From Myxococcales bacterium FL481 (lineage in GTDB: Bacteria > Myxococcota_A > Polyangia > Nannocystales > Nannocystaceae), in contig QKPP01000164.1 of assembly GCA_006508105.1 (NCBI GenBank), positions 13,272-47,205 of the forward strand: DNA of 33,934 nt, written 5' to 3'. Every line of letters starts with the position of its first letter. Positions within the stretch are counted from its first letter, which is position 1. The notes under the pieces were generated by a model. That model made no database searches and was not told where the DNA came from. It worked only from the letters and a program-made list of their open reading frames with translations. Positions 1 through 7,479 of the stretch are shown one piece after another. The position numbers and the translations under genes were made by a program.

Positions 1-72
1 CAGAGGCACTCGCAGAGGCACTCGCCGTCGCGGCGCCGAGGCTCATCACCCGCGGCGCTGTCGAGCCGCGGG

Positions 73-249
73 CGTCGACCCAGCGGGGATCGACCCAGCC
101 GCGATCGACCCAGCCGCGATCGACCCGGCAGCGGGCCACCACGGCGTCGGGACCCCTCCCCGGCGCCGCTGTCGAGCCGCGGGGATCGACCCGGCAGCGG
201 GCCACCACGGCGTCGAGACCCCTCCCCGGCGCCGCTGTCGAGCCGAGGA
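73..249. repeat. Nested tandem repeats (15-bp unit inside a 66-bp unit)
   Basis: The core CGACCCAGC recurs at 76, 91 and 106 and as CGACCCGGC at 121, a 15-bp period. A longer unit that starts with CGACCCGGCAGCGGG at 121 is repeated almost exactly from 187, a 66-bp period, and its tail GTCGAGCCG appears at 171 and 237. Both periods are multiples of three, and the forward frame that later encodes the lipoprotein has no stop from position 3. The tract is therefore either a coding repeat or GC-rich non-coding sequence that lacks stops by chance. All three forward frames are open here beyond position 365, so openness alone does not prove coding. Confidence 0.85.
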
Positions 250-263
250 GACCGACCCGTCGA

Positions 264-1232
264 CTGGCCACCGAGGTTCGAGCCACGGCCCGCCTGCGCC
301 CGTGGCTTGCGGCGTGGGGGCTCGTGGCTGTGTCCGCGTGTCAACGACCGCCGAAGCAACCGCTGGAACTGATCCCGACCGGGGCCGACGTGCTCGCCCA
401 AATCGACGTGGCCTCCATCGCCGCCCGCGTGCACCCGGACGCGCTCGCGCGGCCCTTGTCGCGAGAACCCCTCGCCGCGGCTGTATTCACCGCGCTGGCT
501 GAGTGCGAGCTGCCCCCCGCGAGATGGACGCGCGTGGCGATCGGCCTCGATGACGATCGCGGTCTTGCGCTCGCGATCGCCGGCCCGGGCGTGGGTCAGC
601 CGGCTCGCTGGCGCTGTGCCGCGGAGCGACTCGGGACCGCCACCACGCCCGGCGACCCCCCCCACGCCGCCGATCGGGTGCGCGTCACCGTCGAACGTGA
701 GCAATATCTCGTCGCCGAGCAGGCGGGCGGTCGGGCGTTTGGCGTGGTCGTCGGACCCGATCTAGTCGTCTGGAGCGACGCCGCGTGGGTCGATGCGACG
801 CGGGCCTTGGCCACCGGCCGCACCAAGCGTGCCTCTCCTCCCGAACTCGCCAAGTTGACGCCCCGACTGCGTCCGCATGCCACCGCCTGGGCGCTGGGAC
901 GCGTCCCCCCTCCCGAGCGCACGCTCCCGGGTGCCCCGCCGGCTGATGGCGCGCTGACGTTCGTGTTCCAGGGGAAGCTGGACCGCGGACTGTCGGCGTC
1001 GCTCGAGGTCGACTTCGAGACGCCCGCCCAGGCAGCGGCGGCCGCCGGGGAGCTGCGACCCCTGCTCGGAGCCTCAGGGTGGCTCAGCCGGCTCGGCGCG
1101 CACACCGACCTCGCCTCCAGCGGTCTCGACGCCGTGCGAGTCGAGGCCGAGGGGACCAAGTTTCGGCTTGACGTCGAGCTCTCCGACCACGATCTTGCCG
1201 CTCTCTCGCTCCCAGCCGAACCTGCGCGCTGA
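264..1232 (+). CDS. Putative lipoprotein of unknown function, start unusual
   Basis: The first ordinary start codon is GTG at 324, but that leaves only MAVSA before Cys. In-frame upstream sequence gives a good lipoprotein signal ending LAAWGLVAVSAC, so translation probably begins earlier. The candidates are CTG at 264, with GAGGAGA at 245-251 as a possible ribosome site, and CTG at 294. The frame is also open to the left edge of the window, so a longer protein cannot be excluded. After the lipobox the protein is about 300 residues, begins with a segment of the type ELIPTGADVLAQIDV, and has alternating strands and helices with no enzymatic motif I recognise. It resembles secreted lipoproteins of myxobacteria that start with a similar LIP-x-x-AD-V segment. 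Envelope location is inferred; function is unknown. Confidence 0.6.
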   Translation: MATEVRATARLRPWLAAWGLVAVSACQRPPKQPLELIPTGADVLAQIDVASIAARVHPDALARPLSREPLAAAVFTALAECELPPARWTRVAIGLDDDRGLALAIAGPGVGQPARWRCAAERLGTATTPGDPPHAADRVRVTVEREQYLVAEQAGGRAFGVVVGPDLVVWSDAAWVDATRALATGRTKRASPPELAKLTPRLRPHATAWALGRVPPPERTLPGAPPADGALTFVFQGKLDRGLSASLEVDFETPAQAAAAAGELRPLLGASGWLSRLGAHTDLASSGLDAVRVEAEGTKFRLDVELSDHDLAALSLPAEPAR

Positions 1233-1288
1233 GGGCGTCCTCCTGCCAGCTGCTCATCAACGGCGGCGCAAAAAGAGGAGTCCCCGAC

Positions 1289-1627
1289 ATGCCGAACAAA
1301 CCGACCCCGCTCAAGCAAGTTCAAGATCAATTCGGTGACAAGCAGCAGCTCGTCGACAAACTCGTCTCCGCCCTCGATCGAGGCGACGAAAGTGAAGACG
1401 ACCTCAAGTCCCGCCTGCGACACGTTCCCAACCGCAAACTATTGCGGCTACTGGCGGTCACGGAGAAGGTCGCGGCCCTAGGCGGTCGTGACGCTCTCAT
1501 CGCTGAGATCGCCAAACTTCGAGGACACAGCGGGGACAAAGACTTCGCCGCGAAGCTGGCCGGCCAATCGCCGGCAAGCTTGCTCGACCAGCACGCCAGC
1601 TTGTCTCGCCGAGCGAAGAAGAACTAG
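1289..1627 (+). CDS. Small helical hypothetical protein
   Basis: This 112-residue protein starts at ATG 1289 behind a good ribosome site, AAGAGGAG, about ten bases upstream. It is rich in charged residues and predicted to be mostly alpha-helical, with no signal peptide, membrane segment or cysteine, so it is probably cytoplasmic. The C-terminus is basic (SRRAKKN), which would be compatible with nucleic-acid or protein binding, but no known domain is visible. It lies 56 bp after the putative lipoprotein on the same strand and is followed by an intrinsic terminator, so the two may form a short transcription unit. Function unknown. Confidence 0.7.
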   Translation: MPNKPTPLKQVQDQFGDKQQLVDKLVSALDRGDESEDDLKSRLRHVPNRKLLRLLAVTEKVAALGGRDALIAEIAKLRGHSGDKDFAAKLAGQSPASLLDQHASLSRRAKKN

Positions 1628-1686
1628 CCCGGCGCGGCCTTGGGTGTCGTCCGCCCGGGCCTTCTGACGCGCCCCACAACCGGCAG

Positions 1687-1720
1687 CGCCGCCTCGTCGT
1701 CCGCACGTGGCGGCGTTTTT
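1687..1720 (+). terminator. Intrinsic terminator after the small helical gene
   Basis: CGCCGCC (1687-1693) pairs with GGCGGCG (1709-1715) around a 15-nt loop and is followed directly by TTTTT (1716-1720). It lies about 60 bp after the stop of the plus-strand gene at 1627 and 40 bp before the end of the converging zinc-ribbon gene. Confidence 0.65.
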
Positions 1721-1759
1721 GATGGTTGGGCTGAACTCTCTATTGGGAGCGTGACGGCA

Positions 1760-2299
1760 TCATTCCGCGTCACCCTCGCTGTTCCATGGGTCGGCGGGAG
1801 CCACCGCCGGTCGCGACGAGTTCGGCTCGCGATGCCCCCCTCCCGATGAGGCTTGCGCGCCGTCCGAAACCGGAACCCGCTTGCCCGCGTGCGGGTAGCG
1901 ATGCCCCGACGGCGGCTGAGAACCCAGCGCGTGCACGAACTCATGCTCCACGGGCAGCTCCCCCCGAGCGAACGACACCACCACCCGGTCGACGACAGCA
2001 AAGTAGCCGGCTGCGCTGTGCACCAGCGTGACGCGGCCGGTGTGCTCACAATAGGTACACCAGCTGAATGCGGAACGAGTCGCACCCGATGCGTCCGTTT
2101 CGTCGAACATGCGAAAGCCTCGAGCCTCGCACCACGGGCAATCGACCTCGCCCTTGATCCGTCGCGACGCGAGCTCGGCCTGCTGCCGCGCCACGTTCGC
2201 TTGGGCGGCAACCTCCTCGGCCACCGGGAACGCGCACTGCGGGCACGCCACGGCACGATCTGAGACCTGGTGACCACACTCTGGGCATTCGATGAGCAT
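1760..2299 (-). CDS. Zinc-ribbon protein of unknown function
   Basis: The protein has 179 residues if it starts at the ATG at 2299, which begins MLIECPECGHQ; an ATG six codons earlier is possible. The N-terminus is a clear zinc ribbon, CPECG followed about 12 residues later by CPQC. A second pair of CxxC-type motifs follows (CPWC near residue 55 and CTYC near residue 80), so two metal sites are likely. The middle part is beta-rich (YFAVVDRVVVSF). The last 50 residues are polar and probably disordered. No signal peptide is visible, so it is presumably cytoplasmic. The layout suggests a protein or nucleic-acid binding zinc module. It lies downstream of arsH on the same strand after about 170 bp. 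Function unknown. Confidence 0.65.
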   Translation of the reverse strand: MLIECPECGHQVSDRAVACPQCAFPVAEEVAAQANVARQQAELASRRIKGEVDCPWCEARGFRMFDETDASGATRSAFSWCTYCEHTGRVTLVHSAAGYFAVVDRVVVSFARGELPVEHEFVHALGSQPPSGHRYPHAGKRVPVSDGAQASSGGGHREPNSSRPAVAPADPWNSEGDAE

Positions 2300-2469
2300 G
2301 CGGCCGCAGTCTATCACTCGCCGTCGTGCGCCCCGGTGTTCGCCGGCTCAGGGCGCTCGCCGGGCTTCCGACCGGATGCGCGACTCAGCGTACTCCCGGC
2401 CGGTCGACGAAAGCGACGACGGACATCGCCCGCACCGCGCTGGACCACCCACTCGCGACGGATGCTGCT

Positions 2470-3228
2470 TCAGCTGTCTTCACTGCGGTCGTCGCGGGGT
2501 GTCGACGCCGACTCGGACCCCACGCCGAGGCCGGGCGTCAGGCGTCCTTGCTCCGCTTGCTGACGCCGCTCGCTGTAGCGGTCGGTCAACACCTCGACGC
2601 GATCGCGCAACAGCAGCGTGAAGCGGAACAGCTCCTCCATCACATCGACAATTCGCTCGTAGTAGTCGCTGGACCTCATGCGTCCCGAGTCATCGAACTC
2701 TTGCCAGGCTTTGGCGACCGACGACTGATTGGGGATCACGAACATTCGCATCCAGCGGCCCAACAAACGCAGCGTGTTCACGACATTGAACGACTGGGAA
2801 CCGCCCGAAACCTGCATGACCGCCAGCGTCTTGCCCTGCGTCGGTCGTACGGCGCCGTCTTGCAGCGGGATCCAGTCGATTTGGTTCTTGAACACGCCCG
2901 TCACGCTGCCGTGTTGCTCCGGACAGGACCACACCTGGCCTTCCGACCAGATCGACAACGCGCGAAGCTCTTGCACCCGCGGATGCGCGTGCGAGCTGCG
3001 ATCGAACACCGGCAGACCGTGCGGGTCGAACGTGCGCACCTCCGCGCCGAGGTACTCGAGCACCCGCGCGGCTTCCTCCGCGGCACGTCGACTCAGCGAC
3101 GATTCCCGCAACGAGCCGTACAGGACCAAGATCCGCGGCGGATGCGACGACCCGGCCGGGATCCGGAGTGATTGCAGATGATCAGAAATCGGTCTCTTAG
3201 GGAGAAGTGATGGGTCGAAGTCGGCCAT
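2470..3228 (-). CDS. arsH: ArsH-type NADPH-dependent FMN reductase
   Basis: This is a flavodoxin-fold reductase of 252 residues if it starts at [10 protein letters not shown] (ATG 3228), with GGAG about ten bases upstream. The flavin-phosphate loop GSLRESS is at residues 38-44. It is followed by the ArsH-typical region with [10 protein letters not shown], then [20 protein letters not shown] and [16 protein letters not shown]. ArsH enzymes reduce flavins, quinones or azo dyes with NADPH and in several bacteria oxidise trivalent organoarsenicals, which gives resistance. No arsR, arsB, arsC or arsM is nearby, so an arsenic role is unproven here and general NADPH:quinone or H2O2-forming activity is equally possible. 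The family assignment is firm. The last 30 residues are low-complexity and not conserved in the family. Confidence 0.88.
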   Translation of the reverse strand: MADFDPSLLPKRPISDHLQSLRIPAGSSHPPRILVLYGSLRESSLSRRAAEEAARVLEYLGAEVRTFDPHGLPVFDRSSHAHPRVQELRALSIWSEGQVWSCPEQHGSVTGVFKNQIDWIPLQDGAVRPTQGKTLAVMQVSGGSQSFNVVNTLRLLGRWMRMFVIPNQSSVAKAWQEFDDSGRMRSSDYYERIVDVMEELFRFTLLLRDRVEVLTDRYSERRQQAEQGRLTPGLGVGSESASTPRDDRSEDS

Positions 3229-3536
3229 AGCGCCCACGCTCCGTGCTCGCGTGAGGCTGCGCGTTCGCAGCTGTTTTTGCAAACCGCGTGGGCCCCCGAC
3301 CAGGCGCCGCGTCGACCGCTACCGGTCTCCCCGCGGCCGAGCCCGCCGCGCGGCATCATCTGCGGCCGTTGTTCGTGGTCTCGTCGCAACCGGGAAACGC
3401 CCGCCCGGGACCAGATCATAGACTCGCGATAGCTCACGTCCATCACGGCAAACGCCTGCGAGCGGGTCACGTTAGACCAAAGACACGACGGACCGATCCA
3501 AACGGGGGCTTGCAAGCCGCGGAGTCCAGCGCTTCA
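3229..3536. other. Divergent intergenic region between arsH and hybrid kinase 1
   Basis: This 308-bp region has no convincing gene. It should contain both divergent promoters. An 8-bp inverted repeat, GCCCACGC (3232-3239) and GCGTGGGC (3286-3293), brackets a hairpin with a T-tract. An open frame with a start at 3288 runs in frame into the kinase, but it would add 83 residues of basic, low-complexity sequence before the membrane domain. Confidence 0.6.
3256..3278 (+). terminator. Terminator-like hairpin with T-tract, antisense to the arsH leader
   Basis: GCTGCG (3256-3261) and CGCAGC (3266-3271) form a 6-bp stem with a CGTT loop, followed by TGTTTTT. On the plus strand this is a classic intrinsic terminator, although no plus-strand gene precedes it. 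It may stop transcripts antisense to arsH or insulate the kinase promoter. On the minus strand it would be a leader hairpin of the arsH message. Confidence 0.5.
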
Positions 3537-5312
3537 ATGCCCGCAAGCCGACGGGCTCGAGGCGGATCCGTGAGAACTGGCCCAGCACGGCTACGCGACG
3601 CGATCGAGCGCTGGTCTGAGCGCAACAGCGAGGCCGCCACGAGTCTGGAGCGAAGCCGACGGTTCTTGGTGACCGCATACGCGTTTGCGCTCAGCATCAT
3701 CGGCCCGCTGTCGGGTGCCTGCTACTGGCTGCTGGAAGCCGAGTGGCTCAGCGCCTGGTCGATCCTTCTCGGGCTCGTCAGTGCGGCTTGCTACTACGCC
3801 ATCGGTCAGGGTCTGGCCACGGCGACCGCCGCCCGAGCCATGACGGTCACGTTTTGGTCGGCATTCGCCTTTCTGCTGTGGGGTGGCGGCGGCACGAAGT
3901 CGCCGATGACGACGCTGCTCATTTTGATTCCGATCAGCGCGGGCTTGCTCGGTGGGACCAAGACCGCGATGCGTTGGGGTGTTGCGTCGATCACGTTGGT
4001 GGTGGGACTAGGCACGGCCGAGCACCTCGACGCGCTACCCGACCCGTTCGCGCTGGAACGTCAAGACACGCCCGAGATGCGTGCGGCCATGGTGACCTTC
4101 CTGCTCATGCTGATGCTGGGTGTCGCGCTGGTCCAAGAGGTGATCCACGCCCGGTCGCGGCGCGACGCGGATGAGGCGCGACTGGTCGCCGAGACGGCAA
4201 ATGAGCTCAAGACCCACTTCCTACTCAACGTCAGCCACGAACTACTCACGCCGCTCAATGGCGTACTCGGCCTGTGCGAACTGCTCGAGCACACCGATCT
4301 CGACGAGGAACAAGCGGACTACCTCCGCGGCGTACGCAAGTCGGGAGAACGCCTGTTGCTGCTGATCAAGGACCTGCTCGACTTTGCTGAGCTCGAAACC
4401 GGTCAAGCGCGGGTACTCAACGAGCCCGTCGATCCCACGTCGCTCATCGAGCAGGTCGTCAAGGATCACTCGGCGATGGCCGAGGTCAAGCACCTCGAAC
4501 TCAAGCACCAGCCCGCCGCGACCAGGGTCTCGTTATACGGTGACCCCGGACGCATCCGGCGATGCCTCGCCATCTTGGTCGACAACGCCCTCAAGTTCAC
4601 CGACCACGGGGAGATTGAGGTGTCCTTCGCATTTCACGAGGAGGCGGCCCGCTGGTCCGTCCGAGACACGGGCAAGGGGATCGGTCGCGATCAACGCTCG
4701 CAAATCTTCGACCGCTTTCGGCAACTCCACGGCGGCCCGTCGCGCACGGCCGGCGGCCTGGGACTGGGCCTGGCGTACTTCGCCTCGCTCGTCGAGTTGC
4801 TCGACGGGAGTTTCGGCCTCGAGTCGGTAGAGGGCGAGGGCAGCACGTTCTGGTTCGAGGTCCCGGCTCGACATGCGCCCCAAAAGCCGTCGGATGGGGA
4901 AACTGCCACGGTGGGGGACACGGCCGGCGACGATCGACCGCGCGTGTTGGTCGCAGAGGACGACGCGATCGGACGCACGACGATCAGCCGACGACTCAAG
5001 AAGATGGGTTGCGAAGTCGTATCGGTCATACACGGGCGCGACGCTCTCGAAGCGCTCGCTCGCGCCGAATTCGATGTCGTGCTCATGGACTGTGAGATGC
5101 CGGTGATGGATGGCTTTCAAGCCACTCGAGCGATCCGAGAACGGCGGAGCAAGGGCGAACTCCCCATCGTCGCCGTGACCGCCCACGGAGCCACCCGCAA
5201 CCGGGCGCGTTGCCTCGAGGCGGGCATGAACGATTTCGTCACCAAGCCGGTCTCCCGGGACCAGCTAGCCCGCATCCTGCGGTCTTGGACCAAACATGTG
5301 CCTCGCGCCTGA
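3537..5312 (+). CDS. Membrane hybrid histidine kinase/response regulator (kinase 1)
   Basis: Starting at ATG 3537 the protein has 591 residues. Residues about 40-205 hold several hydrophobic segments (for example FALSIIGPLSGACYWLL, SILLGLVSAACYYAIG, TTLLILIPISAGLLGG and FLLMLMLGVALV), which together form an integral-membrane sensor with almost no periplasmic domain. Then come a HisKA dimerisation domain with phospho-accepting His234 in VSHELLTPLNGV, a HATPase_c domain (DNALKF, DTGKGIG, GGLGLGLAY) and a C-terminal receiver with phospho-acceptor Asp518 (LMDCEMPVMDG), a switch Thr and the TKP lysine. The HisKA motif reads ELLTPLN rather than the usual EIRTPLN. Signal and output are unknown: no DNA-binding domain is attached, so phosphate probably passes to a separate Hpt or receiver. 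It converges on kinase 2 with a 64-bp gap. An upstream in-frame start at 3288 is possible but unlikely. Confidence 0.9.
   Translation: MPASRRARGGSVRTGPARLRDAIERWSERNSEAATSLERSRRFLVTAYAFALSIIGPLSGACYWLLEAEWLSAWSILLGLVSAACYYAIGQGLATATAARAMTVTFWSAFAFLLWGGGGTKSPMTTLLILIPISAGLLGGTKTAMRWGVASITLVVGLGTAEHLDALPDPFALERQDTPEMRAAMVTFLLMLMLGVALVQEVIHARSRRDADEARLVAETANELKTHFLLNVSHELLTPLNGVLGLCELLEHTDLDEEQADYLRGVRKSGERLLLLIKDLLDFAELETGQARVLNEPVDPTSLIEQVVKDHSAMAEVKHLELKHQPAATRVSLYGDPGRIRRCLAILVDNALKFTDHGEIEVSFAFHEEAARWSVRDTGKGIGRDQRSQIFDRFRQLHGGPSRTAGGLGLGLAYFASLVELLDGSFGLESVEGEGSTFWFEVPARHAPQKPSDGETATVGDTAGDDRPRVLVAEDDAIGRTTISRRLKKMGCEVVSVIHGRDALEALARAEFDVVLMDCEMPVMDGFQATRAIRERRSKGELPIVAVTAHGATRNRARCLEAGMNDFVTKPVSRDQLARILRSWTKHVPRA
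5095..5139 (+). repeat. 45-bp perfect inverted repeat, arm 1 (kinase 1 receiver)
   Basis: This block begins AGATGCCGGTGATGG and ends AGCGATCCGAG. It is identical, in reverse complement, to 5568-5612. It encodes [14 protein letters not shown] just after the phospho-acceptor Asp. Identity covers every synonymous position, and eight further bases (ATGGACTG) upstream match after two mismatches. Confidence 0.95.
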
Positions 5313-5376
5313 CCGACCGGTCGGCGTCGATTCGGGCGCCGCCCGACATTGCGTGTGCGCACTCGGGACCGCCGGG

Positions 5377-7479
5377 CTAGGCGGCTCGAGAGTCTCCGTC
5401 GGAGGCGCTACCGCAAGCGTGGTCGATCGCCCGGTACAACTCCTCGAAACGGATGGGCTTGGCGAGATGCCCGTTCATGCCGCTCGCCAAACACGTTTTG
5501 CGGTCCTCGTCCGAGGCATTCGCCGTTAGCGCGATGATGGGGATCCGCGGCCCGTCCCCCTCCTGCGCTCGGATCGCTCGAGTGGCTTGAAAGCCATCCA
5601 TCACCGGCATCTGGCAGTCCATCAAGACGAGGTCGTACGACCCCTCGCGCATCGCGACGACAGCCTCTTCGCCGTTGTGGACCAACTCGACGTGATAGCC
5701 CGCGCGCTCGAGTCCCCGCTGAACGAGCTTGCGATTGACCGGATTGTCCTCGGCGACGAGCAACCGCAGCTCGGATCTCCTGTTGGGGATCTGAGGGTTG
5801 GACCCATGAGCCACGGGCGACCCGGCCGACACTGTCGCGCCGATCTGCAGCGGGACTCGCACCCAGAACGTGGAGCCGCGCCCGACCTCGCTCACCACCC
5901 CGATGTCACCGCGCATCGCGACCGCGATGCGCTTGCAGATCGCCAATCCCAACCCGGTGCCGCCAAAGCGGCGCGTCGTCGAGGACTCAGCCTGCGAAAA
6001 GCTGTCGAAGATTCGTGACTGCGCGTCTTGAGAAATCCCGATGCCAGTGTCTTGCACACGAAACTCGATGGTGGGCTCCACCGGATCGGCCTGCGCGACA
6101 CGGACCGAGATCTCAACGCCACCTTGGGCAGTGAACTTGATGGCGTTGCTGACCAGGTTCAACATGATCTGCCGCAGCCGAGCCGGGTCCCCTTCGACCG
6201 CGACAGGTAGCCCGTCGCTGAGTTTGAGCGAAAGCGAGATCCCCTTCTCGTCGGCGCCACTGCGCATGAGCTCGACGACGTCACGCAGGTTCACCTCTAG
6301 CTCAAACGCCACGTGCTCGAGGTTGAGTTGCCCGGCCTCGATTTTGGAGAAGTCCAAAATGTCGTTGATAAGGACCATCAAGCCCTCGCCGGATCGGCAC
6401 AACGTGTCCACATACTCGCGCTGTTCCTCATCCAAATGGGTCATCGCCAGCAATTGCGTCGTCCCCATCACCCCGTTAAGCGGCGTGCGGATCTCGTGGC
6501 TCATCGTCGCGAGAAAATCACTTTTGGCCGAGGCAGCTCGCTCCGCTTTGTCGCGGGCCGACGAAAGCTCCGCCAACGCCCCCCGCAACTCCGAGGTCCG
6601 CTGCGCCACTTCGTTCTCGAGACCGCGGTAAAATGACCGGATCCGTACCAAGAGAACCGCGACAAACACGGCCAGACCGGCAGCCGCGGCCCCAAGCGCC
6701 AGTCGAAACCCGGCCACCTGAGCTCGCTTGTTCCGAATCACGTCGGCGTACGCGGTGCGAAAGCCCGCGACGGCGCGCTGCAACGTCGACGCGAACATCG
6801 CCTCTAGCTGTTGCTCCACGGCATCCTCGTAGCTAACTGCGATCTCGGCGTGGGCGAGGAACCCCTCGACCGCGACTCGGGCCCGACTCGGCGGATCCGG
6901 CACCCGCTGCTTAATCTCATCGTGTAACGCCTGGAGGTGAGTGATGGACGCCCCATCCGCAAACATCTGACGGCGAAACAGCTCGCGCTCCAATGTCTCG
7001 ATGTGCTGGACGAGCACCGGGTCCGAGCCTTGCTGCAGCCGATGAAACTCGTCTCCGTACCGGAACAAATAGCGCAACGAGTTGCCGAGCACGGCGTTGT
7101 TGGACTTGTAGTCCTCGACCGCGGCGACCATGGCGTCGACGGCCTCCACGATTCGCCGGCCGCGACTGACGACGCGCTCGTCGTGCCGAGCCACCGACTG
7201 ATCCAACGTGCGCTCCAGTTCGGTCACCGCCCGCCGCAACGCCTCGACATGGGCCACCACATCGTCGTAGTGGACCGTGCGACCGTAGCGAGTGGCGAGT
7301 ACGTCCAGTCGGGTCCGCTCCGCGGATCGCTGGACGTGCTGCAGCTGGCGGACCAACTGATCGTGCACGAAGCTGTCAACCGGGCGCGAGGCCCACCACA
7401 ACGCGACGGTGGCCAGCAACAACGCCGCCGCGACCAATCCATCCCAACCGAACGCTCGGCGCACGCGGGCCGGTTTCAT
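5377..7479 (-). CDS. Hybrid histidine kinase with periplasmic all-helical (DAHL-like) sensor (kinase 2)
   Basis: The start is ATG 7479, which overlaps the stop of the peroxidase gene (ATGA), giving 700 residues; a longer in-frame reading to 7863 lies inside the peroxidase gene and was discarded. TM1 is about residues 13-30 and TM2 about 258-280. Between them is a roughly 225-residue all-helical periplasmic domain with [16 protein letters not shown] near residues 124-139, a pattern I associate with the DAHL sensor family. Then follow a short coiled coil, HisKA with His328 ([11 protein letters not shown]), HATPase_c ([21 protein letters not shown]) and a receiver with Asp621 and an AKP lysine. 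The gene is co-translated with a periplasmic di-heme peroxidase, so the kinase plausibly senses peroxide, haem redox state or a product of that enzyme. The kinase assignment is certain; the DAHL label and signal are inferred. Confidence 0.92.
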   Translation of the reverse strand: MKPARVRRAFGWDGLVAAALLLATVALWWASRPVDSFVHDQLVRQLQHVQRSAERTRLDVLATRYGRTVHYDDVVAHVEALRRAVTELERTLDQSVARHDERVVSRGRRIVEAVDAMVAAVEDYKSNNAVLGNSLRYLFRYGDEFHRLQQGSDPVLVQHIETLERELFRRQMFADGASITHLQALHDEIKQRVPDPPSRARVAVEGFLAHAEIAVSYEDAVEQQLEAMFASTLQRAVAGFRTAYADVIRNKRAQVAGFRLALGAAAAGLAVFVAVLLVRIRSFYRGLENEVAQRTSELRGALAELSSARDKAERAASAKSDFLATMSHEIRTPLNGVMGTTQLLAMTHLDEEQREYVDTLCRSGEGLMVLINDILDFSKIEAGQLNLEHVAFELEVNLRDVVELMRSGADEKGISLSLKLSDGLPVAVEGDPARLRQIMLNLVSNAIKFTAQGGVEISVRVAQADPVEPTIEFRVQDTGIGISQDAQSRIFDSFSQAESSTTRRFGGTGLGLAICKRIAVAMRGDIGVVSEVGRGSTFWVRVPLQIGATVSAGSPVAHGSNPQIPNRRSELRLLVAEDNPVNRKLVQRGLERAGYHVELVHNGEEAVVAMREGSYDLVLMDCQMPVMDGFQATRAIRAQEGDGPRIPIIALTANASDEDRKTCLASGMNGHLAKPIRFEELYRAIDHACGSASDGDSRAA
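5568..5612 (-). repeat. 45-bp perfect inverted repeat, arm 2 (kinase 2 receiver)
   Basis: Reverse complement of 5095-5139, located in the receiver of the oppositely oriented kinase 2 at the same reading frame and the same protein motif. The arms are separated by 428 bp containing the 3' ends of both kinase genes and their 64-bp intergenic gap. Confidence 0.95.

Noticed and set aside
73..249. CRISPR array
   Set aside because: The repeats are directly adjacent with no unique spacers of even length, and no cas gene is nearby.
596..1423. Long minus-strand open frame (275 codons) opposite the putative lipoprotein
   Set aside because: Ser/Arg/Ala-rich translation with no domain; typical antisense shadow in high-GC DNA, and it overlaps two better-supported genes.
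2326..3171. Plus-strand frame (281 codons) across arsH
   Set aside because: Arg/His-rich antisense shadow of the clearly recognisable ArsH gene.
3288..3536. N-terminal extension of kinase 1 from ATG 3288
   Set aside because: The added 83 residues are basic and low-complexity, lie in the divergent promoter region, and are not needed for the membrane domain.
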